From Bog-473 sp963800725 (GTDB lineage Bacteria; Actinomycetota; Acidimicrobiia; Acidimicrobiales; RAAP-2): a stretch of DNA of 64,000 nucleotides. The stretch is taken from NCBI GenBank assembly GCA_963800725.1, contig CAWDCE010000017.1, positions 434,001 through 498,000 on the forward strand, given 5' to 3'. Below, piece by piece: positions 18,172-29,300 of this stretch. The translations under genes were made by a program, and so were the position numbers. Position 1 is the stretch's first letter, and each line of letters begins with the position of its first letter. Under the pieces are notes generated by a model that saw only the letters and a list, made by a program, of their open reading frames with translations, did no database searches and was not told where the DNA came from.

Positions 18172-19772
18172 TTCATCGGCGGCTGTGGGTCGGGAAGATC
18201 CGCACTGGGCGCGCTCGGGGCGGGGTAGCTGGCCTTCATTTGGCTGAGGTCGGGGTTCTCAAGTTGCGCCAGGTCCCCCTTGAGGGCCTTGGCGAGGGCG
18301 CGGATTTGGCCAAGGACCGAAGATGCGGTGCCGTCCGAGCACGGCCCGAGCGCCTGGGTTGCGCAAGCAACTTGGATTCCCAAGGGTCCGAAGATCGCCC
18401 CTCCGCTGCTGGCCGGACAGGCACTTCTTGTTGTTGAAGGTCGTCGGGCGAAGTTGAGGGAGGTCCCGACGTTGACACATTCCCCGTGAAACAGTTGCCA
18501 GGTGAATGGGCAATGGTCCCTTCGGCGAGGTCCCCGTTTGTGGGATTCGCAAAGGTGCCGTTGTCTCCGAGGGAGTTGTCCGTCACCACGTTTCCGTACG
18601 CATTGAAAAGGCACAGACTCCCCGGAATCAAATTCGAACCGCCTTGGCACCGATCGGCCTCCACCGCGGGCGGTCCGGTCCACGGATAGATCGTCACAAT
18701 GATTCCGTAGGAGCCTTGTTCGGTGACGGTGTTTCGAGCGACGACGTCGTTTCGGCCACCAGCAATGGAGATGCCGGCTCCCACAAAATGCTCTACCTCC
18801 TTCTGATCGCTCACACCTGGCACGCCCTGGTCATTGTTGTTCGAGACGTAATTGCTCCAAGACCGCGGTGCACGAACGCCGATGGCTCGGTACCGGCCCG
18901 CGCTTTCCCGACGGACATGCACCGTCTTGGGGGGGAGGTGCACTCTCGTCTTGCTCGGAGGAGAGGTCGACGCCTGCGGCGTTGTCGTCAATGGTCGAAT
19001 GTTCGATGACCAGCCGACCGCCGGCGTTGATTGCCGTGAATCCGATCACATTGTGCTCAGCGGTGTCGCCATCAAAGGTGCTGTCACAATCAGCGCAAGC
19101 GCCAATATGCAATCCTGAATTTGCCATGTTGGATGCGAAGCTGTTCAGGACGCGGCCGGGCCCTTTCACATCGGACACGAAGATCCCGTAGTTCGCCAGC
19201 TGGGTTGGATCGGAGCTCACATACGTCGAGGTCGTCGTGACGTTCGCCACCTCATAGGCCCCGACTCCGAGCGATCCGGTGCCGTAGCCTCCGTCGACTG
19301 CCACCTCGCGGCCCCGATCACCTCCGACGAAGTTGCAGACCGTCAAATTCTCGATGCGCACGTTGTCCACGCCTGAGATGACGATTCCGTCGCGCCCGGC
19401 GTCATGGGGCCCGAAGTTCTGCCAGGAGGCGTCGGGGTCACAGGATTGGGGGGCACCAGGGCGGGTCCCGTCAACCACGACACCGCGACGAGAGAGACCG
19501 CGAATGAGCAGATCAGGTGTCGTGATGCGCACCCCGTCTGCGGCACGTGGGCTCTCGTGGTAATCGCCCGGCGCGATCAGGATCGTGTCCCCGGGTTTCG
19601 CCGCATTGACGGCCGACTGGATCGAAGTGAACCGGCCCGAGCGGCCCTCCCAAGTGCCGACTTGGAGGACTCGTTTGGTCGAGGAGCCTGGGCGCGTCGT
19701 CGCGGTGGCGATTCCGCACACGCCGAGCAGGACGGCCGAAACGACCAGTGCGACGGAGATTCCACGCCTCAT
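18130..19772 (-). CDS. Secreted parallel beta-helix repeat protein (several frame breaks)
   Basis: The N-terminus (MRRGISVALVVSAVLLGVCG, then IATAT) is a signal peptide. It is followed by WEGRSGRFTSIQSAVNAAKP and DTILIAPGDYHE, the standard opening of NosD/pectate-lyase-like right-handed beta-helices. Stacked rungs continue (VRIENLTVCNFVGGDRG, YGIFVSDVKGPGRVLNSFAS, NVIGFTAINAGGRLVIEHS, ISIAGGRNDVVARNTVTEQG). Frame breaks occur near 18900 and 18480. One more in a GGGG run near 18155 restores GVRKNSWCP and a TAG stop at 18130-18132. Probably a secreted or surface polysaccharide-binding or -cleaving protein. It is divergent from a TetR regulator whose presumed operator lies between the two starts. 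Confidence 0.78.
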
Positions 19773-19780
19773 CCGCGCAA

Positions 19781-19804
19781 TGTACTGGTACACTGTTCGA
19801 GTGT
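19781..19804. promoter_or_regulatory. Nested inverted repeats and leaderless promoter of the TetR gene
   Basis: TGTAC-tg-GTACA (19781-19792) and ACACT-gttcg-AGTGT (19790-19804) are two perfect 5-base inverted repeats that share three bases. TACACT (19789-19794) is a good -10 for the TetR gene and places the transcript start at about the GTG at 19801. The repeats therefore cover the TetR promoter and also lie just upstream of the divergent beta-helix gene (start 19772). This suggests autoregulation and control of the neighbour. Confidence 0.55.
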
Positions 19805-20538
19805 CAAGATCACCATTCGATAATGCTCCGGCGAGCTCCCCCAAACGTGGCGGGTCCTCTCAGGCCCACCGGGCCAAAGGGCGAGTGACGCTGAGTCGTG
19901 ACGATGTGGTCGCAGCGGCCATTGAGCTCATGGACAACGAGGGGGTGGAGGGACTGTCAATGCGGCGCCTCGCGGCCAGCCTTTCCACCGGCCCTTCGAC
20001 CCTCTATTGGCATGTACGTGACAAGGACCAACTCTTGGCGCTGATTCTCGATGAGACCATCGCCTCGGTCGAAGTCCCCGATTCGGGCACGTGGCGCGAG
20101 CGCCTCTTCGCCCTTCTCGAGGGGTCTCGTTCGGCGCTCGCCGCTCGGCCGGCACTCGTGCCGGTCGTACTTGGGGCACGGTGGGAGATCGGCAACCACG
20201 CCTTGCGGATCGCCGATGCCTCCTTTGCTCTGCTCTCCGAAGCGGGTATTCCGCAGTCGGCCATTGGTGACGCCTACTTTCTTCTGCTGCACTACACGCT
20301 CGGAGTGGTCGAGGCCGAGGCGCATGCGCGCTGGAACGACTCATTTGCCGAAGAGCATGCGGGACGAGAACGTTCGCAGGTCGACGGCAGCGAGCTCGCT
20401 GCATTTCCCCATCTTGTGGCGTTCGGGCCTCGGACTCGACTCGATGACGTGCAACTCCGTTTCCGTGAAGGAATCACCACCATCTTGGACGGACTTACCG
20501 TGCGTTTCGGGCTCGAGGCCGAATCTGGCGATGATTGA
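19801..20538 (+). CDS. TetR/AcrR-family regulator with TetR_C-type ligand domain
   Basis: About 245 residues. The DNA-binding domain (about 28-72) reads LSRDDVVAAAIELMDNEGVE, LSMRRLAASLSTGPSTLYWH, then VRDKDQLLALILDET. The tetracycline-repressor subclass is indicated by the GPSTLYWHVRDKDQLL helix and by the long C-terminal domain with LLLHYTLGVVEAEA. ATG 19780 is in frame, but GTG 19801 fits the promoter better. It is divergent from the beta-helix protein gene. The ligand is unknown. Confidence 0.87.
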   Translation: MSRSPFDNAPASSPKRGGSSQAHRAKGRVTLSRDDVVAAAIELMDNEGVEGLSMRRLAASLSTGPSTLYWHVRDKDQLLALILDETIASVEVPDSGTWRERLFALLEGSRSALAARPALVPVVLGARWEIGNHALRIADASFALLSEAGIPQSAIGDAYFLLLHYTLGVVEAEAHARWNDSFAEEHAGRERSQVDGSELAAFPHLVAFGPRTRLDDVQLRFREGITTILDGLTVRFGLEAESGDD

Positions 20539-21024
20539 TCCGCCTGGTGACAACTCGCCATGAGGGATGACGTCAATGCGCCGGCGCCACGATCGGTTGG
20601 CGTTCCTCGATCAAGTAAATCGCAAGTGCCGTGACATCCCTGAATCCGACGAAGCGGAGCCGCGCCGTCCCATTCAGGCGAGTCAACGACGCCGGGGGCC
20701 CGGGCACACCTCAGCTTTGGCCCGCTGGCATCGGCCCCGACGGCTCGTCGTGGTGGGGCCGGTCCATCGGCCCGGTGCCTCGGTCAGCGCTGCGTCCACC
20801 ATTTCGCGAAGCATCTTCTGGCCAATCCGGCGCGGCGTCCGCAGCGTCGACTCAACGAAGTCGAAGGACATCACCTGGAGACGAGCGGGACAAAACTTCG
20901 TCCCCGCGAGCGCGATCCATTACGCTTACCGGGCTGCGGATCGGCGGTCGCTCAGGCCCTGCGACAAGTCGGACCCGCCCCAAAATCCCGCCCATTAGTC
21001 TCCGCGGATAACCGAGGAGTTCAG
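20539..21024. other. 486-base region without a supported gene
   Basis: A 63-codon minus-strand frame at 20683-20874 (MMSFDFVESTLRTPRRIGQK...) has some protein-like character but no family I recognise and only a weak ribosome site. The plus-strand frames look non-coding. GAGGAG at 21014-21019 belongs to the ribosome site of the MMPL gene. Confidence 0.35.
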
Positions 21025-23306
21025 TTGAAGACGGCAGACCCACAACTTGACGAAGTCTCCGAGTCGGTTCGGCGGCGATCGACGCCGGCCGAGGAGAGTG
21101 CGCTGGCCCGTATCGCCGGTTGGTGCCACGACCACCGCTGGTGGGTCCTCGTGCTGTGGCTGGTCGTCCTGGTCGGTTCGAACTTCGCCGCCCAGGTGGC
21201 CGGCAGCAACTTCTCCAACAACCTCACCGGTGGTGCCCAACCGGTGCAGCAGATCCTGAGCAAGGCCTTCCCTGATCAAAAGGGCAGCCCGGCCCAGGTG
21301 GTCATCACCTCGAGCGGTCCGATCACCGCCACCTCGGTCAAAGAACAGACCGCCAAATTGGTGGACGCCCTCACGCCGCTCGCGCATGTGTCCCAGGTGA
21401 TCAGTCCGTTCTCGCCTGGCGGTGCCCATCAGATCTCCGCGATGGGCACATCGCGTATGTCCAGGTGGTCTTCGACCAACAAGCCGGCAACCTTCCCCAA
21501 AATGCCATCAAGCACGTCGTCTCGACGGCGCAGTCCTTCGCCGCCCCGGGGTACCACGTGGCCCTCGGTGGTCAGGCCATCAGCCTGGTGGCCGGAGCCA
21601 AGCCGGGCCCGAGCGAGGGGATCGGCATCCTGGCCGCCATCATCATCATGTTGCTGGCGTTCGGCTCGGTGGTGGCGATGGGTCTGCCGATCATCACCGC
21701 GCTGTTCGGCATCGCCATCGCCTTCGCCGTTCTCGACCTGTTGTCCCACGTGATCACCACGCCGACCTTCGCCCCCGAGATGATGGCCATGATCGGACTC
21801 GGGGTCGGCATCGACTACGCGCTGTTCATCGTCACCCGTTACCGACAGGGGCTGGCCGAAGGACGTGACCCCCGCCAGGCCACCGCGGTCTCGCTGGCCA
21901 CGTCGGGGAGGTCGGTGGTCTTCGCCGGCACCACGGTGATCCTCTCCCTCCTCGGGCTGTTCATACTGCAACTCCCCTTCATGCGGGGCCTGGCCGTTGG
22001 CGCCATAGCTGCGGTGGTGCTGGTGATGCTGGCCGCCATCACGCTGCTGCCGGCCATGCTCGGCTTCTCGGGTCTGGCCATCGACAAACTGCACGTCCCC
22101 GGACTGCTCCAAAACGCCGCCGAGCCGTCCAAGCGCGGCTTTTGGTATCGGTGGAGTCGAACGGTCCAACGCCACCCGGTCGTGGCGGGCGCCGGCGCCC
22201 TGCTCTGCCTGATCGCTCTCGCCCTGCCCTTCTTTTCCATGCGGCTCGCCTTTACCGACGCCGGCAACGACCCGCCCAACACCACGACCCGCCAGGCCTT
22301 TGACGCGTTGGCGACGGGGTTCGGTCCGGGATTCAACGGCCCGCTCATCGTGGCGGCCTCGGTGCCCGAAGGCCACAAGGCCACCGTCGACTCCCTACAA
22401 GCCAAGGTGGCGGCCACGCCGGGCGTCGCGTACGCCACACCGCCGCAATTCTCGGCGTCCGGACGCGACGCCGTCTTCGTGGCGTATCCGACCACGTCGC
22501 CGCAATCGGCCAAGACCGAGGCCATCGTCCACGAACTTCGCCAAGACGTCATCCCGAAGGCCACGTCGGGGACCGGCGTGGTGGCCTACGTCGGCGGGGA
22601 AACTGCTGGATCGGTCGATGCCTCGGCGTACCTGACCACCCGCCTGGCGTGGGTCATCGCCGTGGTCCTGCTGCTCTCCTTCTTGCTCTTGATGGCCGTG
22701 TTCCGCTCCATTGCCATACCGATCAAGGCCGTCGTGGTCAATCTTTTGTCGGTGGGCGCCGCCTATGGCGTCATCGTGGCGGTGTTCCAATGGGGATGGC
22801 TGGGCGGAGTGATCGGGATCGGTGCCACCAGCCCCATCGATCCGTGGATTCCCCTCATGATGTTCACCATCTTGTTCGGGCTGTCCATGGACTACGAGGT
22901 GTTCCTCCTCTCGCGCATCCGAGAGGAATGGCGCCTGAGCGGCGACAACTCGATGGCGGTCGCCGACGGCCTGGCCAAGACGGCACGGGTGATCACCGCA
23001 GCCGCCGCCATCATGATCTGCGTGTTCGGTTCGTTCGTCATTGGTGACCCGCTCCACGTGCTCAAGGTCTTCGGTCTGGGGCTCGCCGCGGCCATCTTGA
23101 TCGACGCCACCTTGGTTCGCATGGTGCTGGTCCCCGCCGTCATGGAGTTGCTGGGCGATGCCAACTGGTGGATGCCATCGTGGCTCAACCGGATCGTCCC
23201 GACCCTCGGCGTCGAGGTCGACGTGGCACTCCCAGCTTCGACTGGCGATCTCGGCGCCACGTCGGGGGAACGGGTGGTCGTTGCGACCAACCCAGCCGGC
23301 GGTTGA
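21025..23306 (+). CDS. MMPL-family (RND) membrane exporter (one frame break)
   Basis: About 760 residues in two frames that join near 21440; one missing base restores ISADGHIAYVQVVFDQQAG. The first helix is WWVLVLWLVVLVGSNFAA, followed by an outer domain with TGGAQPVQQILSKAFP. A five- to six-helix block with GLGVGIDYALFIVTRYRQGL comes next, then a second outer domain and a second helix block with FGLSMDYEVFLLSRIREEW. The paired GIDYALF and SMDYEVF motifs supply the Asp-Tyr proton-relay pair of MmpL3-like proteins. It probably exports lipids or hydrophobic compounds. The start is TTG 21025 with GAGGAG six bases upstream. No accessory gene is adjacent. Confidence 0.9.
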
Positions 23307-23470
23307 GTCACCACACTCGAGCATCACTTCGGCACGCACAGATCGGAGATCCGTGAATTGCCACACGATTGGGATCTCCAAGAATCGAGACCAGCCGAGA
23401 CCCACTGCCGTCGCCACCGTCTCAGGACCTGCGCCCGCTGCGGTCGGGCGGATGGAGTAGGGGATCGACC

Positions 23471-24628
23471 ATGACGCCCGTTGCGATCCCACCCCCCTCC
23501 GGCGTTGACCTCGTCCCACCCCGAATTGAAGAAGTTGATGCCACCGCACGTGGCGTCGCTTCTGCGGTTTCGCCGGCCGAGGGGCTGACCGACCTCCAAC
23601 GCATTCTTCTCGAGTCGGTCTTTCGGGCGATGACCGGCCACACCGTCTCCTTGGAGTCCTTCGAGCCGTTGAACGCCGAAGGGTTGGCTGAAGTGCTCGG
23701 ACGGAGAAACCTGGCCTTTCGGACCCGCATCGTGCAGATCATGCTGCTGGGTGCGTTGGTGCTGCGCCCGCTGCCCGAATTCGTGGTCGACAAGGTGGGC
23801 GCCTGCGCCCGGGAACTGAGCGTGGACGAGTCCCTGATCGGGGTCGCCCGCAGATTCGCCTCGGGGTCACTCGGACTCGCCGCCTTCGATTTCGAGCGCA
23901 ACGGCTACACCGCAGTTTGGCGCCCGGACGCGGCGAGCGAGCTCCACACCTCCAAAGAACTCGCTTCCGCGTGGGACCTGGCGGTCGATGATCTCGAGCT
24001 CGCAAAACGATGGTCCGCTCTCGGACAGCTGCCCGACGGCTCGCTCGGTCAAGGGGTATTCAGGCTCTATCAGGCACGCGGTTTCGTTTTCCCGGGCCTT
24101 GCGGGCTCGGCCCCACCCCTGCTCGCCCAGCACGACTGGGTGCATGTCCTCGCCGATTACGGCACGACGGTCGAGTCTGAACTCGAGGTCTTCGCATTCA
24201 TCGCGCGGGCCAACGACGACATGCGGGCGTTCTCGTTATTGGCCATGGTGGTCTCACTGTTCGAAACGGGCTACCTGCGAACTGGCGCCGGGCTCTTTGA
24301 AGCGAGCCCGGGACATCTTTCGGCACACGCCGGAGTCGCGGTGCGATTGGCCGATGCTTTGCGGCGCGGCGCGCTGTGCCGTGATTCGGTCCTCGAGCTC
24401 GACAGCATCGATTTTCTTCACCTCGACTGGTTCACGATCGCCGAGCTCTCGGTGACCGAGGCCCGGCGGCGCTTCGGTGTGGTCGAAAAATCGCCCGAAG
24501 CCATAGCGGCCGGATCCGTCAACCCCTGGGAGCCAATGGGCATCAGTGAATTCCAACGCAACGCGGGCCGCGAACTCGCGCAACGCCAAGGCCGACCCTA
24601 CGAGTCATTCGGCTCCGACCTCGGGTGA
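23471..24628 (+). CDS. COQ4-like protein
   Basis: A 385-residue soluble protein from ATG 23471. The central part holds QHDWVHVLADYGTTVESELE, which fits the COQ4-type metal motif (H-D-x-x-H, then 11 residues, then E). FIARANDDMRAFSLLAMVV and FETGYLR follow, helical segments also typical of COQ4-like proteins. COQ4 takes part in ubiquinone head-group chemistry in eukaryotes and proteobacteria. Actinobacteria make menaquinone, so this relative must do something else or act on another quinone. The N-terminal 90 residues (SPAEGLTDLQRILLESVFRA) resemble a ferritin-like helical preamble. It stands alone, with no quinone genes nearby. Confidence 0.6.
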   Translation: MTPVAIPPPSGVDLVPPRIEEVDATARGVASAVSPAEGLTDLQRILLESVFRAMTGHTVSLESFEPLNAEGLAEVLGRRNLAFRTRIVQIMLLGALVLRPLPEFVVDKVGACARELSVDESLIGVARRFASGSLGLAAFDFERNGYTAVWRPDAASELHTSKELASAWDLAVDDLELAKRWSALGQLPDGSLGQGVFRLYQARGFVFPGLAGSAPPLLAQHDWVHVLADYGTTVESELEVFAFIARANDDMRAFSLLAMVVSLFETGYLRTGAGLFEASPGHLSAHAGVAVRLADALRRGALCRDSVLELDSIDFLHLDWFTIAELSVTEARRRFGVVEKSPEAIAAGSVNPWEPMGISEFQRNAGRELAQRQGRPYESFGSDLG

Positions 24629-25287
24629 AGGAAGGCGCCCGAGGACCACGGGCGTCGGAGTCCCTTTTCGGATTCGTCGAGGTCAATCGGGCGACTGAGG
24701 AAATCCAGATGCCGTCGGGGGATCACAAATCAGTTTCCTCTATTGCCTCGTGGAGCAGGGAACTTGGGCCATGTCAGCCGGCGAAGATCCGCAGGCTCCA
24801 CCCGTTCGCACCCGAAGCGAAGGGTCATCTGACCGAGTGCGGGGGCACCTCGACGCTTGGCCACGCCGACATACCGGGTCACTTGACAGCGATGGCCCCG
24901 AACGAATCCCCGGTGTAGCGAGTGCGGATCGAATCGGATATCCCACTCCCGCCATCCAGTCCACTTTCGCCTCGCGTGCTCTGGAAACCCCCGAAGACGC
25001 AGGTCGTTGGGTCGCAGGGCCGCCAGCAACCGTTCGTCGCTGCAGCAATTACGTCGCGGTGCCTCGTCGATGTGGACGTGGGCGATCACGTCGCTCATCA
25101 GCCCGAGCACTCATCGCGGTACTGCCTCGTCGGAATGCCCAGCGTCATCGACCTCCCGAAGTGTTGGCATCTTGGCCGACGTTCGCGAGCCCGGGGCAAC
25201 CGACATGCGATTGATCAAGCGCCCCAGGGGTCAACTGAGTAGAGTGTAAGGAATTCAACAGCGGACCACGTTCTTCGGGAGGTCACG
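24629..25287. other. 659-base region without a supported gene
   Basis: Several frames of 80-150 codons are open on both strands (for example minus 24730-25110, from MLGLMSDVIAHVHIDEAPRR), but none shows a recognisable family, a good ribosome site, or consistent G/C-rich third positions. It may be intergenic sequence or the decayed remnant of a gene. GGGAGGTCACG at 25277-25287 is the ribosome site of the next gene. Confidence 0.35.
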
Positions 25288-25770
25288 ATGATGCGACGCC
25301 AACTCACTGTCCCAATGCTGCTCGGTGGGGTAATCGTTCTGTCCTTGCTCGGGGTCGGAGTTCCCGCTGGAGCAAACCCCGGGTATTCGATGACCGTGAC
25401 GCCCGACACCGGCCTGGTCAAGGGCCAGACGGTCACCGTGACGGGTTCGGGTTTCCCCTATTCCACCGGCGGCGCGGTCGTCACGTACTACATGGCCCAG
25501 TGCACCTCGGCCGTGACGGGAGCGCTGAACGCCTCCGACACGGGGCACTGCAACATCGGGTCGGTCCAGACGGTGACCGTGACTCAGGCTGGAACGTTCT
25601 CCACCAAGATCAAGTTGGTGACCGGGGTCGTCGGTGACGGTGTCTGCGGGACCAAGGGTCACCTGACATGCGTGATCGGCGTAGGCGACACCACCGCGGA
25701 CGGAACAGCAGTTCCGATCACCTTCGCCGCCCCCAAGCATTCCAACCACTCGAATCACAAGAAGAACTGA
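25288..25770 (+). CDS. Secreted neocarzinostatin-fold protein
   Basis: 160 residues with a signal peptide (LTVPMLLGGVIVLSLLGVGV, cleaved near AGA-NP). A beta-rich domain follows: MTVTPDTGLVKGQTVTVTGS, GFPYSTGGAVVTYYMAQC, and CVIGVGDTTADGTAVPITFA. These blocks match the neocarzinostatin/macromomycin apoprotein fold, including cysteine pairs (AQC...HC and CG...TC). In Streptomyces the fold carries enediynes, but in other actinobacteria such proteins occur singly without enediyne genes, as here, so toxin carriage is not implied. It ends in a His/Lys/Asn/Ser tail (HSNHSNHKKN) that might bind metal. Confidence 0.78.
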   Translation: MMRRQLTVPMLLGGVIVLSLLGVGVPAGANPGYSMTVTPDTGLVKGQTVTVTGSGFPYSTGGAVVTYYMAQCTSAVTGALNASDTGHCNIGSVQTVTVTQAGTFSTKIKLVTGVVGDGVCGTKGHLTCVIGVGDTTADGTAVPITFAAPKHSNHSNHKKN

Positions 25771-26051
25771 AGTCGTCCCACTTCTCACGCCCGCCGGATT
25801 TGGCGGCTCCTACAAGTCGAGGAACCGGGATTCACGAATCGGCGTGGCAATCACTGTGTGGCGACATCGTTCCCCTTCATCGCGCTTTCAGCCAGGTACG
25901 CCTCGAACGGTGTGCTCGAGAGAACCTCGAATCCAACCGTCCGGATCAGGACAAGGGCGTAAAGTCGCGCACGATATGGGACCGTCACGTTCGGCTTCCT
26001 CGCCGGATCTCCACGAATACAGGCCGGCTTTAATGGTCAAGGTCAGTGAGC

Positions 26052-26124
26052 GCGCTCGGAGGGATTCGAACCCCCAACCTTCTGATCCGTAGTCAGATGC
26101 TCTAGTCCGTTGAGCTACGAGCGC
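26052..26124 (-). tRNA. tRNA-Arg (anticodon ACG)
   Basis: 73 bases form a full cloverleaf on the minus strand: acceptor GCGCTCG/CGAGCGC, D-stem GCTC/GAGC, anticodon stem TCTGA/TCAGA with loop CTACGGA, and TTCGAAT in the T-loop. The anticodon ACG (inosine-modified) reads CGU, CGC and CGA. CCA is not encoded. Confidence 0.95.
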
Positions 26125-26325
26125 TGGTTTGGCATGTCTCCAGGACTTTTGATCCTGCAGGGCGTTGGTGGCTGCCGAACCGCCTTCAGAGAGATCCCCG
26201 AGCCGACGATTTGGTCATCAACAACATCGCAACCTTAGACGAGGAAGGGGACACCCCTCCCCCGCAGGTCAGACACCTCACAGCAGGCGGGCGAAGGCCA
26301 CCATGAGGTGGTATTCGAAGGCTGG

Positions 26326-29300
26326 TCAGGGCTCGTCGAATTGATCGACATCAACCGATGCGTGGGCAGGGGGCCGGGCGAGCAAAGGGGCATCGGCTCT
26401 CGCCCCATCACCATCAGGTTCCGCCTCCGATGGCGGATCGCCATCGGGGTCTGGTCGCGACGAGGAGCGGCGGCGTACCGCCACGATGACGGCGTCCGCG
26501 GCCAAGAGGCAGATACCGAACCACGCCAAGCTGTTGGCCAATGGGAAGTGAGCTGGCCAGTTGACATCGGGGACGTAAGCGTTGTTGATCTGACCCACCA
26601 CCATCACGAGTCCGGTGACTGCGATGAATCCGACCGCACTCACCACGATGACGATCCGACTGCGGTCCACCAACAATCCGAGTAACAAGACGAGGGCGAT
26701 GGCCAATCCGGCCAGCGGCGCCACAATCAGTGAGGCGAAGAGGCCCCCGAGCACTGCCACACCAATGGCCCACGCCCACGACGGCTTGCGCCCACCGCTC
26801 GTGAGGGGGACCGAAAGTCGAGGACGCACATCCGGGTCAACCGGTGCGATCTCGTGGTCGGTCGTCGACATCTTCACTGTCCCCACAGTTGTCCCAAGTG
26901 CGCTATCCCCACCGCCACCACTGCGGTCGGTGGCCCGGCGCCGGGTGCGGCGCGCGTGTCGAGCACGACGACGGGCGAGGCGGTCGGAGATGAATCCCGG
27001 CGGGATGAGGATCAGTCCCAGGACAATTACCAACGCGCCGGTCGAGGCCAAGATTGCCGCATCGATGACCCGCTGGGGCTGCCATTCGATGTCGACGATC
27101 ATGCCCGCCTTGGCGCTCGCAGCCGGGACGTACCAACCGTTGGCGTAGCCATCGATGAGCTGCGAAGCACCCAGCGAAGCGCCCGACTCGATGGAAGCCA
27201 CCCATCCTCTGCTCTGACTCTCGCCGAGGACCAACCAGAATCCCTTGGCAGCTCCATTGACCGAGACCTTCATGCCCGAGCGATTCGAGCTGAGTACTTT
27301 GACCGAAGGCGAGCCATCGACCGGAACGGCCTCTGGGGGAACCTGACCGCTCGACGTCAGCCCGAGTGCTGTGCCTCCGGCGGCCGACGCCATGAGGAGT
27401 GAGTCCACGTTCAACCCGGCCGTCGTGTAGGGCGAGGTCGTCACTATGTGGGTCCCCGAGCTCAAGACAATGCCGTTGGCCGAGTTGCCGCAACCGGTGA
27501 TCGTCAGCCCACCGTTGCTCAACGCTGTGGAGGCGGTTCCGCTGATCTCGATGTCGATCGGTTTCCCGTCGACCTCGAGCAAGTTGGGCTGGCAGGTCGT
27601 CGGGATGTCTGTCGGGGTGCTTTCGGTTGCGACACCGGGGATGCCCACTTCGGCGATGCCGACCGGCTCTGTGTTCTGCCCGTCGGAGATGTAGTCGAGA
27701 AGGTGCACCGGGTCGACCGTATTCACGGTGACACGTACGTCGGTGCCGGTGAGGGCGGGGAAGGACACCGGGACCGACGTGACCGAACCCTGGGGACGAC
27801 CGTGACCGACGTCGATCTTCGGGAGCGCGACCGTACGGCTCCCCGACGACGTCGAGATGGTGATGCTGGTCGGGATGGAGTGGCGCCCGTCGGCCACCAC
27901 CGTCAGGTTGAGGTGGTCGAACGTCACCGCTTTACTCAGTGCGTAGTCGATCCACACACCTTTTTGGGGCCCGAGGCCAGGCATCCATGAAGTCGTCGGA
28001 TTCCCGTCGTCGGCCGCGGCGGCCGAGGCGCCGAGATCACCGGGGAGCCGCCCCGACGAGCTCGTATCGACGACGGTGGCCTCGTTCTGGTCTGTGGCGA
28101 GCGAGGTGCGGCCGAGCAGGGTGTTGATGACCTGGTCGGTATCCAGCGTCGAGATGCGGGCCAGCCCGCCGATCGAAAAGGTGCGCGCGGCCGGCAGGGT
28201 GAACTGTCGATTGATCGTCAACTCGGGATCGGTGCGGGGAGGCACATCCTGGGCGCGGTCGCGGTTGAGGAGGATGTCGAGCTGATGTGCGGTCGATGCC
28301 GCGCCGGTCCTCTTCAGCAGATCGGTCGGCAGGCGCAGTGTTTCGGTCGCCGGCGGCACGCCGGGAATGGTGACCTCGGCGAACCCGACGGCGCTCTGCC
28401 CGTCGTAGGTCTTGAGCGTCCCCGAGCTGGTGGCGTCGACGGTGACGGTGAGGGTGCGGAAGCTCCTCGTCGGGAAGGTCACGACCTGGCCCGGGGGTGT
28501 CGCTTGGGCCGCACCGAGTGGCACCGTCACGGGATTCTTGCCGTCGAAGGTGAGCGTCACCTCGCTGACGTGGCGGTTGAAGGAACCCTTTTGGGGCTGG
28601 AGCAAGGTGATGTGGTTGGTCGTGACCCGATGGGTCAGGGCAATCTGGAGGCTCTCGTTGATGGCCGGGCTGAACGCCCCTTCGGTCCAGGCCGTGTCGA
28701 CGTTCCCGTCAACTGCGTTGAACGGCTGGTTCTCGGGGGTGTTGGTGATGGGGTTGCCGTACGCGGTGGCGCGCACCGAGGCGACCTGGCTGACCAGCGC
28801 CACCGTTTGGGTGTCGGTGCCGGCACCGGGGACGACCGGCAGCGCCACTTCTGAGGGGTTGGCAACGAGCGGAGTCTCCTTCGCTGGCTCGACGTAGCCG
28901 TAGTTGTCGACGACCGTGCCCCAGGTCGAGAGCTGCTTGGCGTTGGTGTCGGTCAGCACCAGTACCGCGCCTTGGGCCAGTTGGCTCTTGGTGACCGCCG
29001 GCTTCCCGGCCGCACTGGCCGCGTAGAAGATCGTCGGATTGTTGGCGAGCAGTCCGGCCGCCGTGGCGTTGACCACGCCTTGGCCGTCCCCATCGACCAC
29101 CAGCGGCGCCTTGGGGGTCTCGGTGCGGACAATGGGCTGCGCCCCGGGTACCCCGAACACAGCGACCGGCGGCGGGATCGCAGCGCCCGTCGGGATGGCG
29201 AGTTGGGTCTCATCGTTGAGGGGGTACTTGATGGGCGAATACAACGTGGGCTTGCCGAAGGTCCGGGGGGGTCAAGGCCGGGGTGTTAGAGCAGTTGGAG

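Noticed and set aside
28285..28854. Plus-strand frame inside the AftD-like gene
   Set aside because: It is opposite the carbohydrate-binding module and carries no recognisable motif.
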